The translations under genes were made by a program, and so were the position numbers. Positions 9,078 through 17,038 of a DNA stretch of 39,145 nucleotides are shown piece after piece; position 1 is the stretch's first letter; every line of letters begins with the position of its first letter. The stretch spans positions 1 through 39,145 of the forward strand of contig JBLHRR010000034.1 in NCBI GenBank assembly GCA_047626155.1, in the 5' to 3' direction. Under the pieces are notes generated by a model, which worked only from the letters and a program-made list of their open reading frames with translations, ran no database searches and was not told the origin of the DNA. This DNA comes from CALGLS01 sp047626155 (GTDB lineage Bacteria; Bacteroidota; Bacteroidia; Chitinophagales; Saprospiraceae).

Positions 9078-9546
9078 GATGATTCTTTTTGTTGTTAATA
9101 AATAAAACGGTCCGTAAAATCATTTAAAGCTATAATAAAACCCTCTTCTTGGCTCGTAAAACCACGAAGCAAAATTTAAGATAAAATGCTCGCTAATGTA
9201 AAATTACGGTAAATAAACCTCATTTTATACTCTGATAACGGCTAATTAACCGCCTCCGTTGGGTACTTGATAAAAAAACGTGTAATGAATAATTGTCATA
9301 TCCAAAACCTCTTTCTTAACAACAGAACCATAGACTTATTTTGTCAATCTCACAAAAACAGTTCTCTTAGCAAGTGTTAAGTTGTGTTGTCTTCTCTTTC
9401 CTCCGAGGATACCCGACCTAATGTTACTTACCAACCTTTGTTTTCCCAATCCCTCAACCCTTGTAACTTTAATATCGAAGGATAGCAAAATGCACTATGC
9501 CAAGCTGATGGTTATTTCGGAGAAGTAATTATCCACTGATATAAAT
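9078..9546. other. Non-coding stretch upstream of the peroxidase
   Basis: No open frame of interest on either strand, no tRNA-like or clearly structured element, and no promoter box matching TAnnTTTG with a good -33 partner. It should contain the peroxidase promoter. Confidence 0.3.
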
Positions 9547-9583
9547 AAAAGCCCCGATTCAGAATAACTGAATCGGGGCTTTT
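9547..9583 (-). terminator. Strong intrinsic terminator after the type A T9SS cargo gene
   Basis: AAAAGCCCCGATTCAG and CTGAATCGGGGCTTTT form a perfect 16-bp stem with a 5-nt loop. Minus-strand transcripts from 9618-11315 reach it 35 bases after the stop. The A/T ends make it usable in both directions. Confidence 0.9.
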
Positions 9584-9617
9584 GATTTATATCATATTAT
9601 TAATATTTCTGTCCTTT

Positions 9618-11315
9618 TTATTCTTTTATAAATTTCAGTGTTTTCACTTTTTCATCCATACGAATAGAAAGCATATAAACCCCTGGATCAAAATTAGATA
9701 GCGTTATCGGGAAATTATAATTCCCAGAGGAAAGCGTTCCTTTATTTTCCTGATACAATCGCTCCCCTAAGATGTTTGTGATTTCGAAATCAACCGTTCC
9801 ACTTTCAAGTAAATTGAATTTTAAGGTAGCCTGGTCAGCGGCAGGATTAGGGAAAAACAACAATTCTTCTACAGCCAACTCTTCTACTGCGGAGGTATTT
9901 TCTCCTACAAGTTGGAACCAAAAATCACCTGGGATATCAGAAGTAAATCGGGTGATGATTCTCATTAAATACTCTGTATCTACAGGAGGTAAACCCATAA
10001 TTGTATCTACATATAAACCAGCTAACGTAGTCCCATCCAGATACATACAATCACCCATAATATTATCATCTAAAGCAAAGGTATCGCAATTCTCCCAAAG
10101 GTCTATGTAGTATTCTCCCATCGGAGTTTCTGTAAGCATTCGGAATTCTAGCTCTGTATTTCCTTCTGTATTGAATGTAAACCAAACATCTCCGAATTCC
10201 CCCCCATTGGTGTTTCCTATACATTCTGGAAAAATAAACTGGTCACTATCGAAAGTAGAAGCAATCGTAGAACCAGAGAAGAAATCATCCAATGCATCTG
10301 CTGCATCTCTAGTCATTACGTATGGGACATCACTTGCATCCGTACAAAGGTCATTCAGAGGTGGCTCCGGAGGTATAATATCAATAAGGTTCATTGTACC
10401 CATTCCATCAGTTCCATTATAACCACCGAGACGTAGTAAATAAGTTTCTCCCTCCGTGACGTCAAAAATCATCATGGAAGTAAAGTCTGCACAGCCACCA
10501 CCATCATCGTTACAACCGTATAAATCTCCGTCTGTGTATGGGCAGCTTCCGGCTCCTGTATATACTGCCATACGAGTATCAAGCGTCGTCAAATTACAGG
10601 TAGACCATTCTACCGATCCTGTTTGTGGTGCAGTGAAACTATACCAAATATCAGTTTGGACCGTATTATCTCCAAAACCGAAACATGGATTTCCAGGGTG
10701 TTCTGGACCATCTGTTGTAGCATCGTTGTTATCAAATTCATAATCCATTACATAAGAAATAACTGTTGCGTCTGCACAGTCATCATTGTCTGGAGTAGGA
10801 GCAGGAATATACTCTGTGATGCTAAAGGTACCACTTCCAGAAGCTCCTGGAGCACCATCGCCGTAGCCTCCTACTCGTAATAAATAACTTTCTCCGGCTA
10901 CCACATCGAACGTAATTAAAGAACTGGAATTCGCACAGGCACCAGCATCTTCATTACAAGCAAGAATGTCTGTATCTGTGGGTGGGCAGTTTGCGGAGCC
11001 ATTGTAGACATAAATTTTAGAGTCAAAATCTACAGAGCCACAAAGGCTCCACTCCACCTGGCCAGTAATTGTCGAGGTATACATATACCAGACATCATTG
11101 TAAGTAACCGCTGGAGTTGTTCCTCCTGATTCACAATTATCCGCACCTGCATGGTCGGACCCATCAGTGGTGGCATCTACAGTGGTTATCATTTGATTGG
11201 TGCCTTCTGAAATTGGGCTTGCATCCGCACAATTATCATTAGCAGGTTGTGCAAAAAGAGCACTTTGCGAGAAGAAGCCTACTACTAAGCATAGGCTAAG
11301 TAAAAGTTTTTTCAT
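9618..11315 (-). CDS. Secreted repeat protein with type A T9SS sorting domain
   Basis: 565 residues. A signal peptide (MKKLLLSLCLVVGFFSQSAL, cleavage near FA/QP) is followed by three related modules of about 145 residues, each opening with an ND-C-DA motif (NDNCADA at 26, NDDCADA at 177, NDLCTDA at 321). The first two also contain VEWS-C, YNG or YTG, C-ED/C-DD and FDV..GE.YLLR.GGY. The last resembles the bacterial pre-peptidase C-terminal (PPC) fold, so these are probably calcium- or glycan-binding beta-sandwiches. Residues 486-565 (LLFFPNPAADQATLKFNL to VKTLKFIKE) are a classic type A sorting domain, cleaved after T9SS export. No catalytic domain is visible. A promoter-like element lies at 11398-11431 and a strong terminator follows. 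Confidence 0.9.
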   Translation of the reverse strand: MKKLLLSLCLVVGFFSQSALFAQPANDNCADASPISEGTNQMITTVDATTDGSDHAGADNCESGGTTPAVTYNDVWYMYTSTITGQVEWSLCGSVDFDSKIYVYNGSANCPPTDTDILACNEDAGACANSSSLITFDVVAGESYLLRVGGYGDGAPGASGSGTFSITEYIPAPTPDNDDCADATVISYVMDYEFDNNDATTDGPEHPGNPCFGFGDNTVQTDIWYSFTAPQTGSVEWSTCNLTTLDTRMAVYTGAGSCPYTDGDLYGCNDDGGGCADFTSMMIFDVTEGETYLLRLGGYNGTDGMGTMNLIDIIPPEPPLNDLCTDASDVPYVMTRDAADALDDFFSGSTIASTFDSDQFIFPECIGNTNGGEFGDVWFTFNTEGNTELEFRMLTETPMGEYYIDLWENCDTFALDDNIMGDCMYLDGTTLAGLYVDTIMGLPPVDTEYLMRIITRFTSDIPGDFWFQLVGENTSAVEELAVEELLFFPNPAADQATLKFNLLESGTVDFEITNILGERLYQENKGTLSSGNYNFPITLSNFDPGVYMLSIRMDEKVKTLKFIKE

Positions 11316-11397
11316 TTTTAGAAATTTTAAGAAGTGAGCAATATTTTGTGAATGTCGTCTACTACTTAGGCGGGGAATAGTAGCGAATATAGTAAAA

Positions 11398-11431
11398 CAA
11401 AATTATATATCTCTAAAAGAAACAATGCAAA
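11398..11431 (-). promoter_or_regulatory. Candidate Bacteroidota promoter for the type A cargo gene
   Basis: On the minus strand TAATTTTG (11398-11405) matches the -7 consensus TAnnTTTG, and TTTG (11428-11431) sits 22 bases upstream as a possible -33 box. Transcription would start near 11390, about 75 bases before the ATG at 11315. Confidence 0.4.
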
Positions 11432-11539
11432 ACTATTGTAATTTCCATTTTACACTGGCGAAAGAAAAAACTTAGGGGTCAGTCAGGATTATTAGACAGG
11501 ATAAAATAAAAATTTACAGCCTTCTCTGTTTTTCACAAG

Positions 11540-11658
11540 CTATGAATTCACAGGCTCCCGTGCAATTACTTCTTCAAAATTTCCATAAACAGAAGAAACA
11601 ATTGGTCCGTTTAAGAAAGTCAGCGTTTCCAAATCGGGAAGGTAATTTTTCGTTGTTG
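11540..11658 (-). pseudogene. Possible protein-coding fragment next to the 21-bp repeat
   Basis: A minus-strand frame of 39 codons lies between a TAA formed at the edge of the repeat and a TAG at 11540-11542. It reads as plausible protein (KNYLPDLETLTFLNG, then SVYGNFEEVIAREPVNS) but has no start codon of its own and matches no family I recognise. It may be the dead 3' end of a gene, as at 2573-2767, or chance. Confidence 0.25.
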
Positions 11659-11661
11659 CTT

Positions 11662-11682
11662 AGTGCATTGTAAACTAAGTTC
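11662..11682 (+). repeat. 21-bp dispersed repeat, copy 2
   Basis: Identical over 21 bases to 2576-2596. In this copy the flanking base turns it into a hairpin: CTTAGT (11659-11664) pairs with ACTAAG (11674-11679). It directly adjoins the inverted-repeat element at 11702-11780. Confidence 0.7.
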
Positions 11683-11701
11683 TATCCCTTTTGAATGCTT
11701 C

Positions 11702-11780
11702 TTTTGAAATTACTCTTCGTTAGAAACTCCTTAAATAGCTAAGGCTATTCGCGTCCTCTCTGCCTCGATTAATTTCAAAA
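11702..11780. repeat. 79-bp structured inverted-repeat element
   Basis: Perfect 11-bp terminal arms TTTTGAAATTA (11702-11712) and TAATTTCAAAA (11770-11780) enclose a second perfect hairpin, AATAGC-TAAG-GCTATT, in the middle. The element sits 25 bases after the TPR gene stop and 20 bases from the hairpin-forming 21-bp repeat. There is no T run. It could be a folded RNA in the 3' untranslated region or a small mobile or REP-like element. Confidence 0.5.
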
Positions 11781-11805
11781 CAATCTATTCAAACTCAGAC
11801 GAAAC

Positions 11806-13014
11806 TTAATTTCCAGTGCCCTTAGGATTTCTCAACTGCTCTAATTTTTCTGTTTGATTGGTACGACGATAAAGATCTTCCAATGCATCTATTACTTTAC
11901 GGTCCGCGGCGTTGAGATCAAGGGTTGTTTCCAAAGTCTCGGTTGCTCGCTGCATAAAAAGAGCGTAGTCATTTGCATGGTTCGTAGCAGGGATGCTATC
12001 AGGTTGGATGAGAACGACCTTATTGTAGTATAAGGCCGCTAAGTTGAAAGCAAAATCAAAAGTGGTAGGTGATATGCTGACGGCCTTTTGATAGGCTTTT
12101 TCTGTTTCTTGAAAGTAGAAGCCTGCATCTGGAATTTGCAAACGGAGTGCCTCCTGATAGCGAGCATCCCAAGCCAGTCCTTTTACAAAATAAAAGCGAC
12201 CTGTTTCTGACTCCGGCAATATTGCAGTCTTCTCATTTACGAAAGTAATGGTTTCTTCGTAATACTCATTTGTCATCAGCCAATGCAGCTTATTCTTGAT
12301 CAAGGCAATAGAACCGGAGTATTTTAACAATCCCTGCTCAACAATATTCTTCGCTCTTTCCATTTCACCCAACGCCATCAACATACTGTAATTGTCTACA
12401 AATAGTTCCTCCTCTGTAACTCCTTCTAACAATAGTGCTTCATAACAAGACTTCACTTCAAAACTTCTATCCGTTAATTCTGCTCCATGAGCCACCAGAT
12501 ACAAAAGCATCGTATCCATTTCATAATTCGCAGATTCGGGTACATATTGTTGTACAAAGCGATCACAACTTCTGGCCCAATGTAAGTTGAGGTAAAATCG
12601 CTCAGTATTCTTTTTGTGTAAATAAGAAAAGGCCATATCTTTAAGGTATCTATGCAAACCACCGATTTGACGAAGGGCCGTTTCGCTATAGTCTCCATCA
12701 TTTCGCTTGACTGCATTCTGGAAAGCAGCGATCCCTTCTAGTAAACGGTAAGATTTTTCCTGATAAGCAGCATCTGATTCTTCGAATATATTGGCCGTTT
12801 CAAAATACTCCTCTGTCCACAAACGACCTTTATAATACCATAAGGCAACGAGGAGCCCATTGTCCTCCGTTTTTTCCAACTGTTGTGTTATTATTTGCTT
12901 CGCCTTAGCGTATTCTTTGCTGTCCACATAGCTTTTCACCTTTTCTACTACTGTAGTCTGCGCAACAGTTGCATACGAAAAGGACATCAAACATATGTAT
13001 ACGAGTAGTCGCAT
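11806..13014 (-). CDS. Exported TPR-like protein of unknown role
   Basis: About 402 residues from the ATG at 13012-13014, chosen because it begins a clear signal peptide (MRLLVYICLMSFSYATVAQ); the frame is open to 13053. The mature part is almost all amphipathic helices with tetratricopeptide-like pairs: YAKAKQIITQQLEKTEDNGL, then the ALWYYKGRLWTEEYFETANI segment, MLMALGEMERAKNIVEQGLL near the middle, and TFDFAFNLAALYYNKVVLIQ near the end. Such proteins act as periplasmic scaffolds; many Bacteroidota genomes carry similar unassigned ones. It has no enzyme motif. The gene stands alone, followed by a structured repeat element and preceded by 510 bases with repeated CTTACTT dyads. Confidence 0.75.
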   Translation of the reverse strand: MRLLVYICLMSFSYATVAQTTVVEKVKSYVDSKEYAKAKQIITQQLEKTEDNGLLVALWYYKGRLWTEEYFETANIFEESDAAYQEKSYRLLEGIAAFQNAVKRNDGDYSETALRQIGGLHRYLKDMAFSYLHKKNTERFYLNLHWARSCDRFVQQYVPESANYEMDTMLLYLVAHGAELTDRSFEVKSCYEALLLEGVTEEELFVDNYSMLMALGEMERAKNIVEQGLLKYSGSIALIKNKLHWLMTNEYYEETITFVNEKTAILPESETGRFYFVKGLAWDARYQEALRLQIPDAGFYFQETEKAYQKAVSISPTTFDFAFNLAALYYNKVVLIQPDSIPATNHANDYALFMQRATETLETTLDLNAADRKVIDALEDLYRRTNQTEKLEQLRNPKGTGN

Positions 13015-13524
13015 AGAGAGGACTTGAGGTGTTATGTTTTGTTCAAATATCAATTTGATCCCAATAAGTAAGATGACTTATCATTTCAAACGATATCATT
13101 TATAATTAACTGGCTGTGGCTATATGAATTAGTTATAGAATAGGGATGACTGACCTATTTCTTGCCTAATTCTCCCATAAAGATAACGATTATTTGCTTT
13201 AAGTTAGTAAAGAGAAGGGGGGAAGAGAAAGTAAGATATGTTCAGGGATTACAAAATTGTCGATTATAACAAATCGGTTTTTGGCTTACTTTACACAAAA
13301 GTATAATATTTTAACCATTGGTAGGTAGTGATATAGCATTAAAATATGCTAGAACCAGTCTGCACTAATTTCAAGTCAACGAATAGCGACTTACTTTACA
13401 TATAAGTAGATCAAATTCGTAAAAAAAGCGGGTGGCTTACATTTCAACATGTCAGAAATTACTATTGGTTTTATAATTTCCTAAAATAGACTTCAGTTGC
13501 ATTTCTGATAATGACCTAGTAGAA
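13015..13524. promoter_or_regulatory. Intergenic region with paired TACTT-N7-AAGTA dyads
   Basis: Two similar dyads lie about 106 bases apart: CTTACTTTACACAAAAGTA (about 13285-13303) and CTTACTTTACATATAAGTA (about 13390-13408). Each has the inverted arms TACTT and AAGTA separated by seven bases. More half-sites occur (AAGTAAG near 13067 and AAAGTAAG near 13228). The region is upstream of the TPR gene and downstream of meaB, so the sites may be operators for the former. No gene was seen. Confidence 0.35.
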
Positions 13525-14610
13525 TTAGCGCCCTTTAGCAAACAAGCGCAGTAGCTCCTCTGCTGCCTGAAAAGGAGAACGCTCCCCTTTTGCTATCGCC
13601 AATTCCATTTCAGTCAGCGCCTTTTTAATCGCTTCATTTTGGAAGAAGGCGGCATGAAGACCATTCTCGATGGCTTCGTACATCCAGTATTTGTTTTGAT
13701 CTGCGCGTTTGGATTCAAGGAGGGAACCTTCCGTACGATACTTATTCAGGGTTTTACTAATCTCTGGAATGCCTTTTCCATGCAGGGCCGAGCAAGTAGT
13801 TACTTTAGGTTGCCAGCCGCCTTGCTTTACAGGAAATAAGCGAAGGGCATTTTGATAATCCTTTTTTGAATCCAGCGCCAATTGAGTTCTGTCTCCATCC
13901 GCTTTGTTGATAATGAGGAGATCAGCCATTTCTACAATCCCTCTTTTAATGCCTTGCAAATCGTCACCCGCTCCTGGCAGTAATAGTAAGAGGAAAAAAT
14001 CAGTCATATAATATACACTGGTTTCGGATTGTCCGACACCGACTGTTTCTACTAAAATGCGATCATAGCCTGCCGCTTCGCAGAGTTCAATGGTCTCCCT
14101 AGTATTTCTTGCTACGCCACCCAGTGTGCCGGCAGAGGGAGAAGGTCGAATGAAGGCATTGTCATTGGCAGAGAGTTCTGTCATTCTCGTTTTATCTCCC
14201 AGTATGGAACCCTTTGTAATATTACTACTCGGGTCTATAGATAAGACAGCAACTTTATGATCTTGCTCAATAAAATGCATGCCCAGTGCTTCAACAAAAG
14301 TACTTTTCCCCACTCCTGGTGATCCTGTTATTCCAATCCTAAAGGTCTCCTTTTTCTCTTTTCTCAACAATTGCAAAACATCCTGCGCCATAGCGACTCG
14401 CTCCGGCCGATTGCTTTCAACCATTGTAATGGCTTGCGCCAAAATCATACGATCACCAGACTGAAGCCCGGCCACATATTCGGCTATGGTCAACTGAGGC
14501 CTTTTATGACGTTGGAAGCTTTGCTGGAGATTAGGATTAATCTCTTTGCCGGAGGAAGGGTTCTTTTTGTTTTTCAATCGATGAAGATTTCTAAGTTTGG
14601 AAGCGTACAA
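13525..14610 (-). CDS. meaB: Methylmalonyl-CoA mutase-associated GTPase MeaB
   Basis: A G3E-family P-loop GTPase that guards methylmalonyl-CoA mutase: it gates adenosylcobalamin loading and protects or reactivates the enzyme. Visible motifs are Walker A GSPGVGKS (96-103), the AVLSIDPSSN and GSILGDKTRM segments, ETVGVGQSE (Walker B/switch II) and NKADGD (base recognition), all as in MeaB/ArgK. Length 361 is slightly long because of a basic N-terminal tail. The start is uncertain: the frame has a TAA two codons above the TTG at 14608-14610, and the first ATG (GDRM, residue 55) would cut into a conserved helix, so a non-ATG start (TTG14608 or the TTG at residue 12) seems required. The mutase genes are not in the window. 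Confidence 0.93.
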   Translation of the reverse strand: MYASKLRNLHRLKNKKNPSSGKEINPNLQQSFQRHKRPQLTIAEYVAGLQSGDRMILAQAITMVESNRPERVAMAQDVLQLLRKEKKETFRIGITGSPGVGKSTFVEALGMHFIEQDHKVAVLSIDPSSNITKGSILGDKTRMTELSANDNAFIRPSPSAGTLGGVARNTRETIELCEAAGYDRILVETVGVGQSETSVYYMTDFFLLLLLPGAGDDLQGIKRGIVEMADLLIINKADGDRTQLALDSKKDYQNALRLFPVKQGGWQPKVTTCSALHGKGIPEISKTLNKYRTEGSLLESKRADQNKYWMYEAIENGLHAAFFQNEAIKKALTEMELAIAKGERSPFQAAEELLRLFAKGR

Positions 14611-14938
14611 AATTTAATGGTAACCGCAACGACGCAACGAATGCGCAACGTTATGACCTCTTTTATCCATTTTAACATATGTTAAAGTTGGTTTCCGCCA
14701 TTCTCTCTTTTCCTTAACATTTTACTTAAACCACTCGTTATCAACGAATTATTTGTTAACGAAATTTGAGAACACTTGTTAAAATGCACTTCAAAGGTTA
14801 AAGGTAGTTAAGACGGGCAAGTTACGGGAAAAGGGGCGTAAGCAGGCTGGTTTCATGGGATTTTTATTGGTAGTATTGTATCAACAACAACGAATAACTT
14901 AGTGAAAAATATCCTTAACCAACTAAAACCCTACTGTT
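14611..14938. promoter_or_regulatory. Divergent regulatory region with a 16-bp palindrome and many TTAAC half-sites
   Basis: TTTAACATATGTTAAA at 14671-14686 is a perfect palindrome about 60 bases before the meaB start. Over the next 130 bases TTAAC or GTTAA recurs repeatedly (TTAACATTTT, GTTAACG, TGTTAAAAT, GGTTAAAGG), some in dyads such as CGTTATCAACG. Three GCAACG copies sit at 14626-14650. The pattern suggests a binding region for a helix-turn-helix regulator acting on meaB, the small transcript at 14939, or both. No gene was seen. Confidence 0.4.
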
Positions 14939-15019
14939 ATGGAAAAAGCAATCTTACTATTATCGACCCTCTTCTTTCTGGGCAATAATGGACAAAGGGC
15001 AAACGAAAAACCACTTTAA
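14939..15019 (+). CDS. Tiny hydrophobic ORF, possible leader peptide
   Basis: ATG at 14939-14941, 26 codons and TAA. The product starts MEKAILLLSTLFF, like a short signal-peptide or membrane-leader sequence, and ends with a polar tail. It lies 35 bases before the long hairpin at 15055-15144. It may be a leader peptide, a small membrane protein, or the residue of a secreted-protein gene; nothing proves that it is translated. No family was recognised. Confidence 0.35.
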   Translation: MEKAILLLSTLFFLGNNGQRANEKPL

Positions 15020-15054
15020 ATATAAAGCAACCCACTTAGTATTATTTAATTGCG

Positions 15055-15150
15055 CATCCGGGGCAACAGGCTTTAGTGAGTAATCATCTTTTAAACAAGT
15101 AATTATTCGCGACTCTCTTACAAGTAGCCTGTGCTTGCCGGATGTTTTTT
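15055..15150 (+). ncRNA. Long imperfect hairpin ending in a T run: structured RNA or terminator
   Basis: CATCCGG-GG-CAA-CAGGCT (15055-15072) pairs with AGCCTG-TGC-TTG-CCGGATG (15126-15144), making about 16 base pairs with two small bulges, directly followed by TTTTTT at 15145-15150. The loop of about 50 nt can form an inner hairpin (GAGTAAT with ATTATTC, one G-U pair). An ordinary terminator has a 4-10 nt loop, so this looks like a structured RNA with a built-in terminator, or an attenuator behind the tiny ORF. It matches no riboswitch, SRP, 6S or tmRNA consensus that I can recall. Confidence 0.5.
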
Positions 15151-15456
15151 AATTTCCCTGATCTTCAAATCTACCTAACTTCCTATTGCTGACTTGGCTA
15201 TTTGCCCTAATTTAATGACCACAAGGGCCTCTTATTCACAATTTGTAACATATCCCCTAAAAACCTTTAACAAAATACTTAGTAATCTTGCGCCAAATTA
15301 AGGCAGCTCTTACCCAACATATCTCGTTTTCAATGCGTTTCTACGACAGAAAATTTTATAGCGCTATGATTCATTCGTGGTCATCTCCTAAAAATTGACT
15401 TTTAAAGTATAGACCTTTTTATTAACCACTTTTATTTAAATAAAACTAAATCAGAA
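15151..15456. other. Leader region of the lipoprotein gene at 15457
   Basis: AT-rich, with no open frame of interest. TAATCTTG near 15281 is one mismatch from TAnnTTTG and could be a -7 box. Otherwise nothing was seen. Confidence 0.25.
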
Positions 15457-16647
15457 ATGAAAAATCTCTCATTTTTTAATGCATTGTTTTTGGCTTTGGC
15501 CATTTTCGGAATTTCTTCTTGTGGATCTGACGATACCACTGTAGAGCTTGGACCAACTGTAAGTGCTGAAATCACTTCTCTTGCTGGTGCTAATGTAGCT
15601 CCTGGAGCTACATTTACTGTACAAGTTGTTGCATCCTTAGGAGATGCACAACTTAATTCTTTAACTGTCAAAGAGGCTGGAGCCAACGTTGATGCACTTA
15701 CTCGTATTCTTATTGACGGAATTGATCCTGCTAACAACCCACAAGTAATTCCTGATGCTGACTTAGATGGCTTCACTTGGGACCTTACTATCACTGCACA
15801 TACAGATGAAGCAGAAGTAGAGTATACTTTTGAAGTAGCTGATAAGAATGGGGAAGTAACTACTTCTTCTTTATTGATTAACACTATTGGTGCTGCTGTT
15901 GCTCCAATAGTTGAATTCAATGGAACTGATCCTGTAACAGTAACTCCTGGTGGAGCTACGATCATAAGAATCAGTGCTACAGCTACTAGCGACATCGCTT
16001 CTATTGGTTTATTAGTAGGAGGTGTGCTTGATACTGACTTTGCAAACATTGATTACGAAGGAACTGCTTTTGATGCTAATCCTTTATTATTGGCTGCAGG
16101 TTCAACTTCTTTGACTATGGCTGAAATTACAATCAGACCTACTGCTACTGGTGTTTACACTTTCGAAGTAACTGATGCTAATGGCTTGGTTGGTTCTGTA
16201 GATGTGAATGTTATTGTAGGTACTCTTTCTACTGAAATTACTGGTATATTATTGAACGCAGCAGGCCCTTCAGGTACAGGAGGGTTAGATCTAGAGAGCG
16301 GTACTGGTGTTGGTTCTGCTGATGGAGATATTAAAGATGAGGGTATTAACGGAGGTAATGCTGATGTAAACTGGATTACGAAAATATCTGCTGCTGGTAC
16401 AGCTACACTAAAGTACGCTGGTAACCTGCCAGATGGTTCTGGTTATGCTGACGTTAATACAATTGAAGGTATACAAGGCGCTTTTGATAACAGTGATGAT
16501 CTTTCTGGTGGTGTAAGTGATGTGGTAGTTGTTGGAGATGAATTCGTTGTAGAAAGCAATGGTAACTACTACTTCTTATTAGTTACTGAAGTAAATGTTG
16601 AGCCTACTGATAATAGTGATAACTATGTATTCTCTATTAAGAAATAA
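15457..16647 (+). CDS. Predicted surface lipoprotein with Ig-like beta domains
   Basis: 396 residues. The signal MKNLSFFNALFLALAIFGIS is followed by SCGSDDT, a lipobox with cysteine at 22 and a charged linker, so it is a lipoprotein. Two beta-sandwich-like domains follow: about 34-145, with GATFTVQVVASLGDAQLNSL and YTFEVADKNGEVTTS; and about 150-258, with GGATIIRISATATSDIASIG and YTFEVTDANGLVGSVDVNVI. A glycine/aspartate-rich C-terminal domain (about 260-396) ends NYYFLLVTEVNVEP, then DNYVFSIKK. The repeated YTFEV.D.NG motif shows that the first two domains are related. No enzymatic motif is visible; the role is probably surface binding or structural. It is preceded by the structured RNA and followed by a strong terminator. 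Confidence 0.75.
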   Translation: MKNLSFFNALFLALAIFGISSCGSDDTTVELGPTVSAEITSLAGANVAPGATFTVQVVASLGDAQLNSLTVKEAGANVDALTRILIDGIDPANNPQVIPDADLDGFTWDLTITAHTDEAEVEYTFEVADKNGEVTTSSLLINTIGAAVAPIVEFNGTDPVTVTPGGATIIRISATATSDIASIGLLVGGVLDTDFANIDYEGTAFDANPLLLAAGSTSLTMAEITIRPTATGVYTFEVTDANGLVGSVDVNVIVGTLSTEITGILLNAAGPSGTGGLDLESGTGVGSADGDIKDEGINGGNADVNWITKISAAGTATLKYAGNLPDGSGYADVNTIEGIQGAFDNSDDLSGGVSDVVVVGDEFVVESNGNYYFLLVTEVNVEPTDNSDNYVFSIKK

Positions 16648-16695
16648 TTATCCCGTTGAGATATTAGAGTATAAAGGTTAGATTTCTAACCGAAC

Positions 16696-16736
16696 AACAG
16701 GTCAAGCCAATAATTGGTTTGACCTGTTTGTTTTTT
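16696..16736 (+). terminator. Intrinsic terminator after the lipoprotein gene
   Basis: AACAGGTCAAGCCAA and TTGGTTTGACCTGTT form a 15-bp stem (one G-U pair) with a 3-nt loop, then TGTTTTTT. It sits about 50 bases past the stop. A smaller hairpin, GGTTAG-ATTT-CTAACC, lies just before it (16676-16691). Confidence 0.9.
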
Positions 16737-16896
16737 ACGAAACACTCCCTCCGTCCCTCTCCTCAGGCTCTTAGCAAAGTCCTTCCCCCGACGATTGGAC
16801 ACCGCTGCGATCACATTCCATTCGGAAACTGCTCCCCTCAGCTTTTTATCAAAACAAATTTTCCTTTAGCGCAAACATTTTCACCTTAAAATTGGT
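16737..16896. other. Gap upstream of the isc promoter
   Basis: No gene or clear structure. It separates the lipoprotein terminator from the isc promoter boxes. Confidence 0.3.
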
Positions 16897-17007
16897 TATA
16901 TTTGCAGTCAAGCGCATTTACTTAGATTTATTCTAAATAAAGAAGCTTTTACATTAGAAAACCTAGACACATTCAAGTATTTTAGCCAAAAAAAATAATT
17001 ATATTTG
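16897..17007 (+). promoter_or_regulatory. Two TATATTTG promoter boxes upstream of iscS
   Basis: TATATTTG occurs at 16897-16904 and again at 17000-17007. Both match the Bacteroidota -7 consensus TAnnTTTG exactly. The second is 31 bases before the iscS ATG, giving a short leader; the first would give a leader of about 130 nt. Good -33 TTTG boxes are not obvious for either. Two tandem start sites would fit a housekeeping plus an inducible promoter. Confidence 0.5.
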
Positions 17008-17038
17008 TGGCTTAAACAGAAAAAACATAAATTTAAAT

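Noticed and set aside
14608..14610. Possibility that meaB is truncated at its 5' end
   Set aside because: All GTPase motifs and the conserved N-terminal helix are present; only the start codon type is unusual.
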